A stretch of DNA of 35,833 nucleotides from positions 1 to 35,833 of the forward strand of contig JACMNL010000095.1 of assembly GCA_014378525.1 (NCBI GenBank), given 5' to 3'. Below the pieces are notes generated by a model. That model was not told the DNA's origin. It did not search any database and saw only the letters and a list, made by a program, of their open reading frames with translations. A program made the translations under genes and the position numbers. How positions within the stretch are numbered: the first letter of the stretch is position 1; every line of letters starts with the position of its first letter. The DNA is from Bacteriovorax sp. GTDB taxonomy: Bacteria > Bdellovibrionota > Bacteriovoracia > Bacteriovoracales > Bacteriovoracaceae. Below, piece by piece: positions 16,793 to 25,421 of the stretch.

Positions 16793-17746
16793 TTAGCGAA
16801 TAAATTCCGACATGTAAACTTTTAAATTACCAATGAGACGCTCTTCAATCTGACGGATACGCTCACGCGATACGCCATACTGATCAGCAATACTTTGAAG
16901 CGATGCAGGAACCTCTGAAAGAAGGCGCATCTCGAAAATCTCGCGATCTCGCTCTTTTAGACCACCTAAAAAGTCATTCAACTGCTCTCTTAAAATCTCC
17001 ACACCCTGTAAATCGCCCAGGCGCTCGTCAATAGAGAGTTCATCTTTGTCAGTCAGGACGTCAGCTAAACTAGGTCCGTTTTCATCAAGGCGGGCCTCGA
17101 GAGACAACTCTGAGCCACCACTTGAAAGCCTTCTGTCCATGACGGCCACAGCTTTTTCAGAAACGCCAAGAGATTCAGAAATCATTTTATTGTCCGGATT
17201 AAAACCCAGACCAATTAAGCGTTCTTTTTCTTTCATCAAATTAAAAAATAATTTTTTCTGTTCATTCGTCGTTCCGATTTTTACAAGTCGGAAGTTATCG
17301 AGAATAAATTTTAGAATATAAGATCTGATCCACCAGCTGGCGTAATAAGAAAGTTTCGCACCTTTGGATCCATCGTATTTTGAAACGGCCTTCATTAGAC
17401 CGATATTCCCTTCCTGAATCAGGTCCATCACGTTCTGCCATGCTGATCTGTACTCGATCGCAATTTTTACAACGAGTCTTAAATTTGCGAGCACTAATTT
17501 TTTTGCAGTTTCAATGTCGCCGGTTTCCTGAAGTTCTTTTAACAGATGTTCTTCTTCTTCCGGAGTTAAAAGTTTATAGCGCCCGATCTCACGCACATAT
17601 TGCGTAAGCGGATCGATGACAGCAGGAGTATTGTCATTGTTGTGACTTAAAATATTTTGAACGACAGACACTTCTTTTCCAGTCGATGGAACTACGAGTG
17701 AGTGTGAGTCTTTTTCTGAATTTTTTGTCGCTGCTTTTTTGGCCAT
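16793..17746 (-). CDS. rpoH: RNA polymerase sigma factor, RpoH (sigma-32) type
   Basis: Alternative sigma factor of 317 residues. It has region 1.2 (DPLTQYVREIGRYKLLTPEE), region 2 (ANLRLVVKIAIEYRSAWQN through YYASWWIRSYILKFI), region 3 and region 4 with the helix-turn-helix LQSIADQYGVSRERIRQIEE. The segment EQKKLFFNLMKEKERL (162-177) matches the RpoH box that marks heat-shock sigma factors. A 45-residue variable N-terminus precedes region 1.2. No Shine-Dalgarno match is visible before the ATG (the leader reads AATCCTCC), which may mean structure-controlled or weak initiation. The gene starts 13 bases after the exported protein gene at 17760. Confidence 0.88.
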   Translation of the reverse strand: MAKKAATKNSEKDSHSLVVPSTGKEVSVVQNILSHNNDNTPAVIDPLTQYVREIGRYKLLTPEEEEHLLKELQETGDIETAKKLVLANLRLVVKIAIEYRSAWQNVMDLIQEGNIGLMKAVSKYDGSKGAKLSYYASWWIRSYILKFILDNFRLVKIGTTNEQKKLFFNLMKEKERLIGLGFNPDNKMISESLGVSEKAVAVMDRRLSSGGSELSLEARLDENGPSLADVLTDKDELSIDERLGDLQGVEILREQLNDFLGGLKERDREIFEMRLLSEVPASLQSIADQYGVSRERIRQIEERLIGNLKVYMSEFIR

Positions 17747-17759
17747 GGAGGATTTTAAA

Positions 17760-19451
17760 CTAGATCGGCGTCGTTGTCATCGTTTTGGCCGCTTTGTTTT
17801 TTTCCTGACTTTTTTGCACATTTAACTGGTGATTAATGTACTTTAATGCGAATACACCATAGTTGATTTCTACTTCAATTTTTCTTGTTCCTGGCTTCGT
17901 GAAATCAAGGTATTTCTCTGGAGTGTCAAGAATCTGAGAGGTGATTTCAGTAGCGATAAGTCCTTCAAGATCTCCTTTCCAGGGTGGAATAAGAAATTTT
18001 TCGCGCGCAAGCTGAACATCTTTTGTCAGCTGCAGTCTGAAGCGGTTCTTTAGACGTGCCTTTTCAGCGGTATCTTTGTAGTCACTATTTTTTAAGGCCG
18101 TGCGGTAGAAATTCAGGAAGCTGTTTTGTACCTCAACATTAAAACCTACTTTTATTTTTCCGGCCCTTTGATTGATCCGGTCAAACTCTCCGAGGTTCAC
18201 ATCGAAAGCAATTTTTAATTCTCCTGATCTGAAATTATAATACTGATTGCGGTCAACAAGCTCAAGCATCAATGGCTCTTCAAAAAATAATTCTCTCGTA
18301 AAATTTTCACTCTGGGTTTTCGCCCATTTTGTCCATGTGTAATCTACACTTGATCTGAAAACATCAGCGCCAGAGCTGAATTTTTCTCCGCGAAGAAGAA
18401 AATCCGGAACACCTGTGATGAGAGCAATGAACTGTGAATTAATAAAGTTTTCATCATCGGCCGTCGTGCTTTTCATTATTTTTGCCAGACGTGGATCACT
18501 TTCATTTGGTTTGTAATCGCTGTTGATAAAATCTTCACAATAAAGTCGTTTATAATCTTCGCTAATGCTTGTGCCACCGACTGAATAATAAAACCTGTTA
18601 AGAAATTCATCGCGGGCAGTTTTTCTGCAGATTAAGTTTTCACACCATACCTGCACAGTCTGTTTGTCTTCTTTTAAATAAAGAGTGTTGTCGATGTCTT
18701 TCCAGCCAATGCTCTGGTTGCTCATTTGTCTTGCAAAAAAAGACATTAGCGAACTATTTTTTAAGATGGGAACTAAAAGTCCAGGATTGCTTGGGTTTCC
18801 GTTCCATGAACACAGTGATTGAAAAAGTTTTACTGTATAGAGAAATTCCTGTTCCAGTGCTTTTTTGGGAGGCAGATAAGTATCAAGATTGTCAGGGTAA
18901 TAAGGATTTCCTGCAACACTTGGAAGCTTGAAATTATTTTCTTTATCAAACTTCAGCATGAAGTTGTTGGTGAGTTCGCGTCTACTGATAACCGATAAAT
19001 TCGTTGAACAATAATTACCTACCAAACCTTCTATCATATTGTTGTATTCATCACGTGAATACTCAAGTGCCTTGGCATACTGAGGTAATGCTCTCGTCGT
19101 TAGGTCAAGCCCGATATACTGAATGAGTGACATCATAGAACGTTTCACCTGCACTTTTTCCCATTCAGTTGCATAACGAACCGGACGATTTTCCTTACAA
19201 TAATTAATGGTATTTTTACCTTCTTCATAAAAACCGCGATAGATTGCCATCTCTTTTTTTAATTCAACAGACATGTTTTTTACAGAGTTATCGCGGGAGA
19301 AAACATAATTGAGTGGATCACTCCTGGTTTCATTGTAATCGTCAGAAAAATTTCCAAGGACCAGACTTTCTACTGGTGCGAGCGCCCTTACATTCCCTGA
19401 AAATAGGAGAATAAAAAGCATGCTTAAAATTTGAAGGTTTCTCTTGTTCAT
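17760..19451 (-). CDS. Exported protein of unknown function (563 residues)
   Basis: I do not recognise this protein. From the ATG at 19451 it has a signal peptide (MNKRNLQILSMLFILLFSGNVRA) and a large mature domain. That domain is rich in aromatic residues and Asn, with scattered Cys (YCKENRP, YCSTNL, LCSWNG, WCENLICRK, LYCEDF) that could form disulfides in the periplasm. The C-terminal third has beta-strand alternation (LKIAFDVNLGEFDR; KIKVGFNVEVQNSF; IEVEINYGVFALKYIN). The frame continues open for 31 more codons upstream but would then overlap the divergent gene. It is divergent from the TPR-like gene with a 40-base gap, and rpoH lies 13 bases downstream. Confidence 0.75.
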   Translation of the reverse strand: MNKRNLQILSMLFILLFSGNVRALAPVESLVLGNFSDDYNETRSDPLNYVFSRDNSVKNMSVELKKEMAIYRGFYEEGKNTINYCKENRPVRYATEWEKVQVKRSMMSLIQYIGLDLTTRALPQYAKALEYSRDEYNNMIEGLVGNYCSTNLSVISRRELTNNFMLKFDKENNFKLPSVAGNPYYPDNLDTYLPPKKALEQEFLYTVKLFQSLCSWNGNPSNPGLLVPILKNSSLMSFFARQMSNQSIGWKDIDNTLYLKEDKQTVQVWCENLICRKTARDEFLNRFYYSVGGTSISEDYKRLYCEDFINSDYKPNESDPRLAKIMKSTTADDENFINSQFIALITGVPDFLLRGEKFSSGADVFRSSVDYTWTKWAKTQSENFTRELFFEEPLMLELVDRNQYYNFRSGELKIAFDVNLGEFDRINQRAGKIKVGFNVEVQNSFLNFYRTALKNSDYKDTAEKARLKNRFRLQLTKDVQLAREKFLIPPWKGDLEGLIATEITSQILDTPEKYLDFTKPGTRKIEVEINYGVFALKYINHQLNVQKSQEKNKAAKTMTTTPI

Positions 19452-19491
19452 ATTACTTAAGTTATCGGGACAAAGACCCGAAATATTAAGC
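19452..19491. promoter_or_regulatory. 40-base divergent junction with two dyads
   Basis: The gap between two divergent exported-protein genes contains a perfect 8-bp palindrome ACTTAAGT (19455-19462). Next to it is TCGGG (19465-19469) / CCCGA (19477-19481), a 5-bp inverted repeat with a 7-base spacer. There is too little room for two independent promoters, so promoters must overlap or lie within the opposite gene. Confidence 0.4.
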
Positions 19492-20901
19492 ATGAAACTT
19501 ACGTGTGCTCTTTTATTCCTGAGTCTTTTTGTCGGTATTGGCAAGTCACATGCTGATGACGAAGAATTGTTAAAAGAGATAACTCTCGAAAGTGAAGATT
19601 ATAGTCTTGAAGCTTCTTACGAAACGAAAATCACTCAGGACAGCAATCAGAGGCGAATTGATTTATTCAATCTACAAAAGGCAAAATTCAAAATCATCAG
19701 CGGCGATTTAACGACAGCAGCTTTTTATCTCAATCGCATCAGTGAAAATGAAAGTATTGTAACGGGAATTAAAAAACGTTACATGGCGATGATTTACTTC
19801 ATCGAAGGCCGGTATGCTCAATCAATTAAAGAATTAAATGATAAACGAGTTAACAATAATAACTATTACACGCAGACCTGCCTGCTTCGTCTGATTAATT
19901 TCATGGCGGTCAATGATATCTACTCTATCGAGCATGAAAAAAAATCCTGCCAGTTTTATACAGCGAAATTTTCTAAAAATGACCAGTTCTGGCTGGATGC
20001 CATGATCAATTTAAAGATCAACGATACGCAGAGGCTAAAAAGGCTCTTAATGTCTGAGGACGTGGTCGGCGATGATGAGGCCTCAAAACTCTGGCTGAAA
20101 ACCGGACTGTATCTCAACAAAGAAAAACAACTTCTGGAGCAGCTCGCTCTTCTGTCTGAATCTTCTTATCAGTCTAAAAAACTGCGTGAGATTGTGGCCT
20201 TTATGTATCTTCGCCAGGGTGAAACTAAAAAAGCACTTTCATTCGTTGATGATATCGATACGGCCAACGCAGAAAATATAAAAGGGAACGTAAATCTTGC
20301 CAATAAAGAATATGAACTGGCCTTCGGACATTTCAGGCTGGCCTTACAAAAAAAACAGGACTCGGCCAATGCTCTTGAACGTGCCATCCCTCTGGCATGG
20401 CTGTTGTCACAATTTGGTGACGGACTTTCAATGTTGAGCAATGTCTCAAATAAAAATCTTGATCCTAGAAACTCACAGGCCACTAAGATTGCATTTTTAA
20501 TCAGGGAAAAAAGATTCCTGGAAGCACAGAGAGAACTTACACTACTAAAGATCGCCTTTCAAAACGAGCCGCCTTTTGAAGTCAGCATTATGGATACGTA
20601 TGTAAACCTGATCTTAAGTTCGAATGATAAAGCTTATGACAAAAGAAAAATTGAAGAGTCTGCGGAAAAATCCTGCAAGGCCTTTGATGGCATTAGCTGC
20701 TGGATTTCTCTTCAGTACATTCAATGGGAAAATCTGGGTAAGACTTTAGAGCGCGACGATCCAGTTTATTCTGATACGACAATGACAGTTGAATCACTGA
20801 AAGAAAAAAAAGTGCTTGAGCCGTTGATTGAAACAAAAAGCATCGATCAATCAGATATTGAAGAGCTTGACGGAGAAACCATCAAGATCTCTCCGAAATA
20901 A
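19492..20901 (+). CDS. Exported helical-repeat (TPR-like) protein
   Basis: A 469-residue exported protein of unknown role. A signal peptide (MKLTCALLFLSLFVGIGKSHA|DD) is followed by an almost entirely helical body. Alternating helices such as LQKAKFKIISGDLTTAAFYL, MAMIYFIEGRYAQSIKEL, REIVAFMYLRQGETKKALSF and GNVNLANKEYELAFGHFRLA fit tetratricopeptide repeats. The acidic C-terminus is probably unstructured. TPR proteins of this kind scaffold envelope complexes, but no partner is proven. The ATG at 19492 is chosen because it begins the signal peptide; no strong ribosome binding site is seen. It converges with the FecR-domain gene, only 3 bases separating the stop codons. Confidence 0.77.
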   Translation: MKLTCALLFLSLFVGIGKSHADDEELLKEITLESEDYSLEASYETKITQDSNQRRIDLFNLQKAKFKIISGDLTTAAFYLNRISENESIVTGIKKRYMAMIYFIEGRYAQSIKELNDKRVNNNNYYTQTCLLRLINFMAVNDIYSIEHEKKSCQFYTAKFSKNDQFWLDAMINLKINDTQRLKRLLMSEDVVGDDEASKLWLKTGLYLNKEKQLLEQLALLSESSYQSKKLREIVAFMYLRQGETKKALSFVDDIDTANAENIKGNVNLANKEYELAFGHFRLALQKKQDSANALERAIPLAWLLSQFGDGLSMLSNVSNKNLDPRNSQATKIAFLIREKRFLEAQRELTLLKIAFQNEPPFEVSIMDTYVNLILSSNDKAYDKRKIEESAEKSCKAFDGISCWISLQYIQWENLGKTLERDDPVYSDTTMTVESLKEKKVLEPLIETKSIDQSDIEELDGETIKISPK

Positions 20902-20904
20902 ATT

Positions 20905-22722
20905 CTATAAATCTACAATATATTTAAGTTCGAATCCACGGTCTTCTCTTTTTTGTTCGTTAGGCCCGAAGCTGGTTGCAACAGTAGAATTTTCTCTATT
21001 CATAAAAAGTCCAAGCCCAAGTGATTTTCTTTCATCCAGAGCATATTGTGGTGTGATCTTTAATCCGAATCCAGAAATTTTAGTAATCGTCAGATCGTTA
21101 TATTTTTTTCTAAATCCGAAAGTTCCCGTTAAATTTCCCATCAAAGAAAATCGGTTAGATCTGACAAGCTCTGCGTCCACTCCAAGATTTAATTTTGTTA
21201 CGACGACTCTCTTAAATCTGTATGTATCAGGCAATGTTGATGTCTGCCCTGCATAGTGACCTTGATCGAGCGACAAAAATGAAACTAAATCCACACGTCT
21301 CGTAAGTGCATATTTTGTTCCGAAAGCAAAAGCGAAAAGTCCGCTGGAATCCTGTGCATCACCGGAGTTAATCAGGTCTTTCAAACTAACTTTTGAATAA
21401 GTTAGTCCAAGGATGGGAGAGAATCTGTTGGTAGATGCAATCTGCCAAAGTACATTAAGCTTAACGGCACCATTGTCTTTCACATCATGATTATTATTTT
21501 TTAACTGCAATTCCTGAGTACCAAATGAAGCCGTAAAATAAAGTCTGTCGCGTATAAATTTTTCGCGAAGTGATTTTGCATCGATAACAACTTCTCCATC
21601 GAGATCACCGACAACTCTATCGCGGGCAATCGAGCGGTTCATATCTTCTCTCATCGCAAGAAGTTCCGGTTTAACGTCAGCGTTTTGAGCAAGCACGAAA
21701 CCTTTTTTTGAATCGAGAACCAGGCCGGCAGGTGCAAAATAGTCACCCGTATCGGCATCGAAGTTACCAATGTTTTCTGTTACAGGAGCAATATAGAGAC
21801 CGGTATTCTGATCGATAAATCCTCCGGCCTTCGGAGCAAAGTCACCGTTCTTCGCATTGTACATTCCTTCAGCAGGAGCTTTTTGCGGGGCCGCTTGAAG
21901 ATCAAGTTTTTGATCTTTTAAATCATTTCCTGATTTTAAATTCAGAATATTTTTTTCTTTGAACTCTGTATTTTTATAAAGCGCATTTAACTGCACTGGA
22001 GAAATTTGAACAGGTAGTGAAGATTTTTTTAAGGCGTCTGAGGCAAAAGAGTTTTGACCTGCGGGAACCACTACAGTATTTGTTCCGTTTAAAACTTTTA
22101 CCAGTTCTTCTTTTTCGCCGACTTGTTTTTCTGGAATAACTTTTATTTCACGGACAGTGTTGTCGCTGTCACGGATGATTTCTGTATTGCTTTCTTCAAG
22201 ACGCTGATGAGTCTTTTCATCGATTTTTGCCATCGCTACTGCACCTTTATAGGTCAGAAGAGAAGTCATTCGGTTATCGGGGTTATAAATCGTCTGAAAG
22301 TCTGTTCCACGAACACCCATCGCTGCTGTACGAGTTCGAATGTAAAATTTATTTTTATCTTTTTCTGCCGGATTCAGTGTTTTTTGAACTTCAGTTCTGA
22401 TACGTCCTTTTAACAGTGAAATTATTCCTACAGAGTCAGTTCCCATTTCAGCGATAACGATCTTACTATCCGGCCCCATGTTGAGTTCTGAGTTGTCGAC
22501 GAATTTAATTTTAACGAAACTTTTTGGCCCTGTGACTATTGATGTGTCTTCAGGAAATTTATCATCTGCTGTAACTGTAGATGCGACAAGTTCACCTGGA
22601 ACAAGTTTTGTGACTGTTCCTCTCATCTTGATTACGGTTGCAACATTAGGTCTGGCCGCAAAGGTATTCTGGGAAATAAAAAAAGCAAGACACAGAAGAC
22701 CTGATGATTTAAAAATGCGCAT
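20905..22722 (-). CDS. FecR-domain protein with C-terminal outer-membrane beta-barrel
   Basis: A 605-residue envelope protein. Signal peptide 1-22 (NTFA|AR) is followed by a FecR domain at about 25-170 with the tell-tale TAAMGVRGTDF at 132-142. A Pro/Ala/Lys-rich linker follows. Next comes a short degenerate repeat region (GGFIDQNTGLYIAP and GNFDADTGDYFAP). From about residue 395 there are alternating beta strands typical of a barrel (LYFTASFGTQELQLKNN; FSPILGLTYSKVSL; FAFAFGTKYALTRRVDL; GFELKYIVDL). No sigma/anti-sigma or TonB receptor gene is adjacent, so the FecR domain probably serves an extracytoplasmic binding role here. A promoter bracketed by an inverted repeat lies just upstream. Confidence 0.83.
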   Translation of the reverse strand: MRIFKSSGLLCLAFFISQNTFAARPNVATVIKMRGTVTKLVPGELVASTVTADDKFPEDTSIVTGPKSFVKIKFVDNSELNMGPDSKIVIAEMGTDSVGIISLLKGRIRTEVQKTLNPAEKDKNKFYIRTRTAAMGVRGTDFQTIYNPDNRMTSLLTYKGAVAMAKIDEKTHQRLEESNTEIIRDSDNTVREIKVIPEKQVGEKEELVKVLNGTNTVVVPAGQNSFASDALKKSSLPVQISPVQLNALYKNTEFKEKNILNLKSGNDLKDQKLDLQAAPQKAPAEGMYNAKNGDFAPKAGGFIDQNTGLYIAPVTENIGNFDADTGDYFAPAGLVLDSKKGFVLAQNADVKPELLAMREDMNRSIARDRVVGDLDGEVVIDAKSLREKFIRDRLYFTASFGTQELQLKNNNHDVKDNGAVKLNVLWQIASTNRFSPILGLTYSKVSLKDLINSGDAQDSSGLFAFAFGTKYALTRRVDLVSFLSLDQGHYAGQTSTLPDTYRFKRVVVTKLNLGVDAELVRSNRFSLMGNLTGTFGFRKKYNDLTITKISGFGLKITPQYALDERKSLGLGLFMNRENSTVATSFGPNEQKREDRGFELKYIVDL

Positions 22723-22732
22723 GAAATTCTCA

Positions 22733-22776
22733 GTGAAAACGAGTTAATATTTTTTATTTATTTTACTCGTTTTCAC
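22733..22776. repeat. 12-bp perfect inverted repeat flanking an AT-rich spacer (operator candidate)
   Basis: GTGAAAACGAGT (22733-22744) and ACTCGTTTTCAC (22765-22776) are exact inverted copies separated by a 20-base all A/T spacer. There is no T-run after the second arm on the minus strand, so this is a poor terminator. Centres of the arms are 32 bases apart, about three helical turns. One arm sits between the predicted -35 and -10 of the FecR-barrel gene and the other lies downstream of the predicted start. Confidence 0.6.
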
Positions 22777-22787
22777 AGTGAGATCAA
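22760..22787 (-). promoter_or_regulatory. Candidate promoter of the FecR-barrel gene
   Basis: On the minus strand TTGATC (22782-22787) and TAAAAT (22760-22765) are separated by 16 bases. The start would be near 22753, about 30 bases before the ATG at 22722. The boxes overlap the perfect inverted repeat described separately. Confidence 0.5.
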
Positions 22788-22792
22788 GAATC

Positions 22793-24283
22793 TTATTTAG
22801 TTTGTTTGAATTCTTTGCCGTCAAAACTAAGAGTGATCGTCTGCTCTTCCTGTTTTGAAACAATATTGACTGGTCTTTTCCAGAGCGCGAAAAGATTTCT
22901 TAAGGTATCCGAAGCGTATCCAAAATCCAGGTCTACTCCACGGTGAACGTGGCGAAGAAGAAGCTCTCCTCTATTGGCAAAGTTTCCGCTTTCCACTTCA
23001 ATCACAGGAGAACCAAAGTTTGAAAGCTGGTTCAGAAGTTTATTTTTAATATCCTGGAAGTCTCGAGTTTCAATTTCATTTCTTCCCGTTCTCGGGTTGA
23101 ATTTGTAAGTGAAAAGCTGCTGGCGTTCGCAGAATTCAGGTGTAAAAAATTCATCGATAAAACTTACGTCGTTATGAGTTTTTCTGACTTCAAAGATTTT
23201 TTGTCTTCCAAGACCTAAATTTTTATCCCACTTGTGTTTTTCATGCATATCTTCGCAGTCGTTGTACTCTTTTCCGAATCGCCCTGTGTTCCAGCGGTAT
23301 TCGATGTCTCTATATAACTCAATTCCGATTTTATACGGGTTGATGTTCTGTTTACTCATGGCCATAACACCTGCGTGGTGATCGGCATAATCGATGATCT
23401 CACTAGCTTTAAGTGCTCTTGTCGTCATGATGTGTGAGTGCCAGTAACTTGCCCAGCCTTCGTTCATAATTTTTGTTAAACGTTGAGGAAGGTAATAATA
23501 GGCTTCATCTCGAAGGATCCCGAGAATATCTGATTCCCATTCTTCAAGAGGAGCATTTTCTAAAATGTAGTGCATGACATCTCTTGGTGATGTCACTTTT
23601 TTATCGCGAAGATCTTCAGTCTCAAGCGGTTCAGTCGGGCCGATATTTTTTCTGTCCTTTGATCTCATGAAAGATTTTAAGGCAGATGAACGGTCGTCAG
23701 TCTGATTGGCGATTTCTTCTCTTGCTGTCGTCATACGTTCTTCAGATTGTCTTTTCGAGTCTTGTGTCTCAAAAAGCATTCCGACATCAATTAAATTTTC
23801 GATAGAGTTGACTCTGTCGATAAATTCTTCAACTCTGTTTTGTCCGTATCTTTCCATGTAACGACGGATTTTTGTTCCGTGATTGGCCATAACGGCAAGC
23901 ATGTTTCTGTCAGTGTTGGCAAACCATGCATTGTTTTTGAAAAAATCCGCGTGGCCGTAAACGTGGGCCATAACGATTTTCTGGTCAACTAAATGGTTGG
24001 CGTTCAATAGATAAGCGTAACAAGGGTTAGTATTAATAACCATCTCGTAAATTTTTTGTAATCCGTAAGCATATCCTTTAGACAGCTGATCGTAGTCCAT
24101 TCCAAAACGCCAGTGAGGGTAACGTGATGGGAATCCGCCTTGAGCTGCAAGGACGTTGATGGTGTCGTAGTCACACACTTCAAATCTTACTTCGTGAAAG
24201 TCGAGTCCAAACTCCAGAGCGTATCCGTGGATCTCATCTCTGATTCTTAGTAACTCGCCATCAAGTTGTTTCGTTCTTGACAT
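22793..24283 (-). CDS. spoVR: SpoVR family protein
   Basis: Member of the SpoVR/YcgB family, 496 residues, close to the usual length (about 470-510). The family is conserved together with PrkA and DUF444 proteins; in Bacillus SpoVR affects spore cortex formation, and in enterobacteria YcgB is linked to stress responses. Its biochemical activity is not established. Visible conserved segments are FEVCDYDTINVLAAQGGFPSRYPHWRFGMDY (quoted in two parts as FEVCDYDTINVLAAQ and GGFPSRYPHWRFGMDY), MAHVYGHADFFKNN, LMKIMNEGWASYWHS-type sequence (here LTKIMNEGWASYWHS) and NPYKIGIELYRDIEYRWN. It is the third gene of the prkA operon, 9 bases after the DUF444 gene. No spores are expected in this kind of organism. 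Confidence 0.93.
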   Translation of the reverse strand: MSRTKQLDGELLRIRDEIHGYALEFGLDFHEVRFEVCDYDTINVLAAQGGFPSRYPHWRFGMDYDQLSKGYAYGLQKIYEMVINTNPCYAYLLNANHLVDQKIVMAHVYGHADFFKNNAWFANTDRNMLAVMANHGTKIRRYMERYGQNRVEEFIDRVNSIENLIDVGMLFETQDSKRQSEERMTTAREEIANQTDDRSSALKSFMRSKDRKNIGPTEPLETEDLRDKKVTSPRDVMHYILENAPLEEWESDILGILRDEAYYYLPQRLTKIMNEGWASYWHSHIMTTRALKASEIIDYADHHAGVMAMSKQNINPYKIGIELYRDIEYRWNTGRFGKEYNDCEDMHEKHKWDKNLGLGRQKIFEVRKTHNDVSFIDEFFTPEFCERQQLFTYKFNPRTGRNEIETRDFQDIKNKLLNQLSNFGSPVIEVESGNFANRGELLLRHVHRGVDLDFGYASDTLRNLFALWKRPVNIVSKQEEQTITLSFDGKEFKQTK

Positions 24284-24292
24284 GAATATTTC

Positions 24293-25408
24293 CTATTTTC
24301 CTTTGCCAAGGAAGTCTTTGATCGAATCGAGAATCGCTTCTTTGTTTTTAATTTTTGAGAGAATAACTTTTTCATCATCTTCACCGTATCTTCCGGCAAG
24401 ATCTTTGTAGAACTGGCCTGAACCATATCTACTTTCAACCTGGCCGTAACAAAATACGTTCGATGCTGGCAACAAATGCTGGTCTAATAATTCCAGACAC
24501 AATTTTGTATCGTCAGCTGACCAGTTATCACCGTCTGAAAAGTGGAACGGGTAAATGTTCCATTCAGCAGGATCGTAATCTGCATCGATGATTTCTTTGC
24601 AAAGTTTCAGTGCACTTGAAATAAGTGTTCCACCTGACTCGCGCGTTTTAAAAAACGTATCCTGATCCACTTCTTTAGCTGTGGCATCGTGGATAATGTA
24701 TCTCACTTCGATGTCTTTATACTGTGACTTTAACCACAGGTTGATCCAGAAAGATTCTGTGCGTACAATTTCTTTTTGCTCGTCACCCATCGATCCGGAG
24801 ACGTCCATCATGTAAATAACAACGGCAGAGTTTTCAAATTCAACTTTCGCTGAACTAGCTCTGTACCTGAAGTCTCTTTTGTGAGGAATAACTCGCGGAT
24901 CATTAAAGTCATAAGTGCCGGAAGAAATCTGGCGCTTCATTGCTTCTCTATAAGTGCGTTTAAAATGTTTAAGTGAATTAGGCCCGGTCATACCGATCGA
25001 AGTATATTTATTCGTCACAGAAGGCATGGCCTTCTTTCCTTTCGGTTCGATTTTTGGAAGAGCTAACTCTTCGCCGAGAATACTTGCAAGTTCTTCCAGT
25101 GAAAGATCCACTTCAAGTTCTTTATTCCCTGCAGAGTTTCCGACTTCTTTTCCTTCTCCGGGACCCTCGCCTTCTTCGCCGTCAACAGGATCACCGGCCT
25201 CGCCGTTACCCTGTCCCATGCCTCCTTGATTTTTTTCTCCGAATTTAAATCTCGGAGTGTCGATCGAGGGCATTGGTATTTTAAATGTCCCATCTCCTTT
25301 CGGAGATGGCATTTCACCTTTTGATACGTACTTTCTCAAATTGTCGCGGATTCTTCCTTTGACGATTTTTCTAAAGCGCGCGTGGTCTCTTTTTATTGGA
25401 TGATCCAT
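24293..25408 (-). CDS. DUF444 family protein (YeaH/YhbH) with VWA-like domain
   Basis: Conserved partner of PrkA and SpoVR, 371 residues. The N-terminus is basic ([20 protein letters not shown]). A Gly/Glu-rich linker (about 60-95) leads to a von Willebrand A-like domain starting near residue 193, with a MIDAS-type DVSGSMG at 202-208 and downstream [27 protein letters not shown] and [13 protein letters not shown]. The metal-site motif suggests divalent-cation-dependent protein binding. The gene starts 13 bases after prkA and ends 9 bases before spoVR, so the three are one transcription unit. The family is called YeaH in E. coli and YhbH in Bacillus. Confidence 0.92.
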   Translation of the reverse strand: MDHPIKRDHARFRKIVKGRIRDNLRKYVSKGEMPSPKGDGTFKIPMPSIDTPRFKFGEKNQGGMGQGNGEAGDPVDGEEGEGPGEGKEVGNSAGNKELEVDLSLEELASILGEELALPKIEPKGKKAMPSVTNKYTSIGMTGPNSLKHFKRTYREAMKRQISSGTYDFNDPRVIPHKRDFRYRASSAKVEFENSAVVIYMMDVSGSMGDEQKEIVRTESFWINLWLKSQYKDIEVRYIIHDATAKEVDQDTFFKTRESGGTLISSALKLCKEIIDADYDPAEWNIYPFHFSDGDNWSADDTKLCLELLDQHLLPASNVFCYGQVESRYGSGQFYKDLAGRYGEDDEKVILSKIKNKEAILDSIKDFLGKGK

Positions 25409-25421
25409 CTCTCACCTTAAT

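Noticed and set aside
22733-22776. Inverted repeat as the intrinsic terminator of the prkA operon
   Set aside because: The loop is 20 bases long and no T-run follows on the minus strand, so an operator is the better reading.
24954-25248. Two proline/serine-rich plus-strand frames
   Set aside because: They mirror the Gly/Glu-rich linker of the DUF444 protein and have no start signals.
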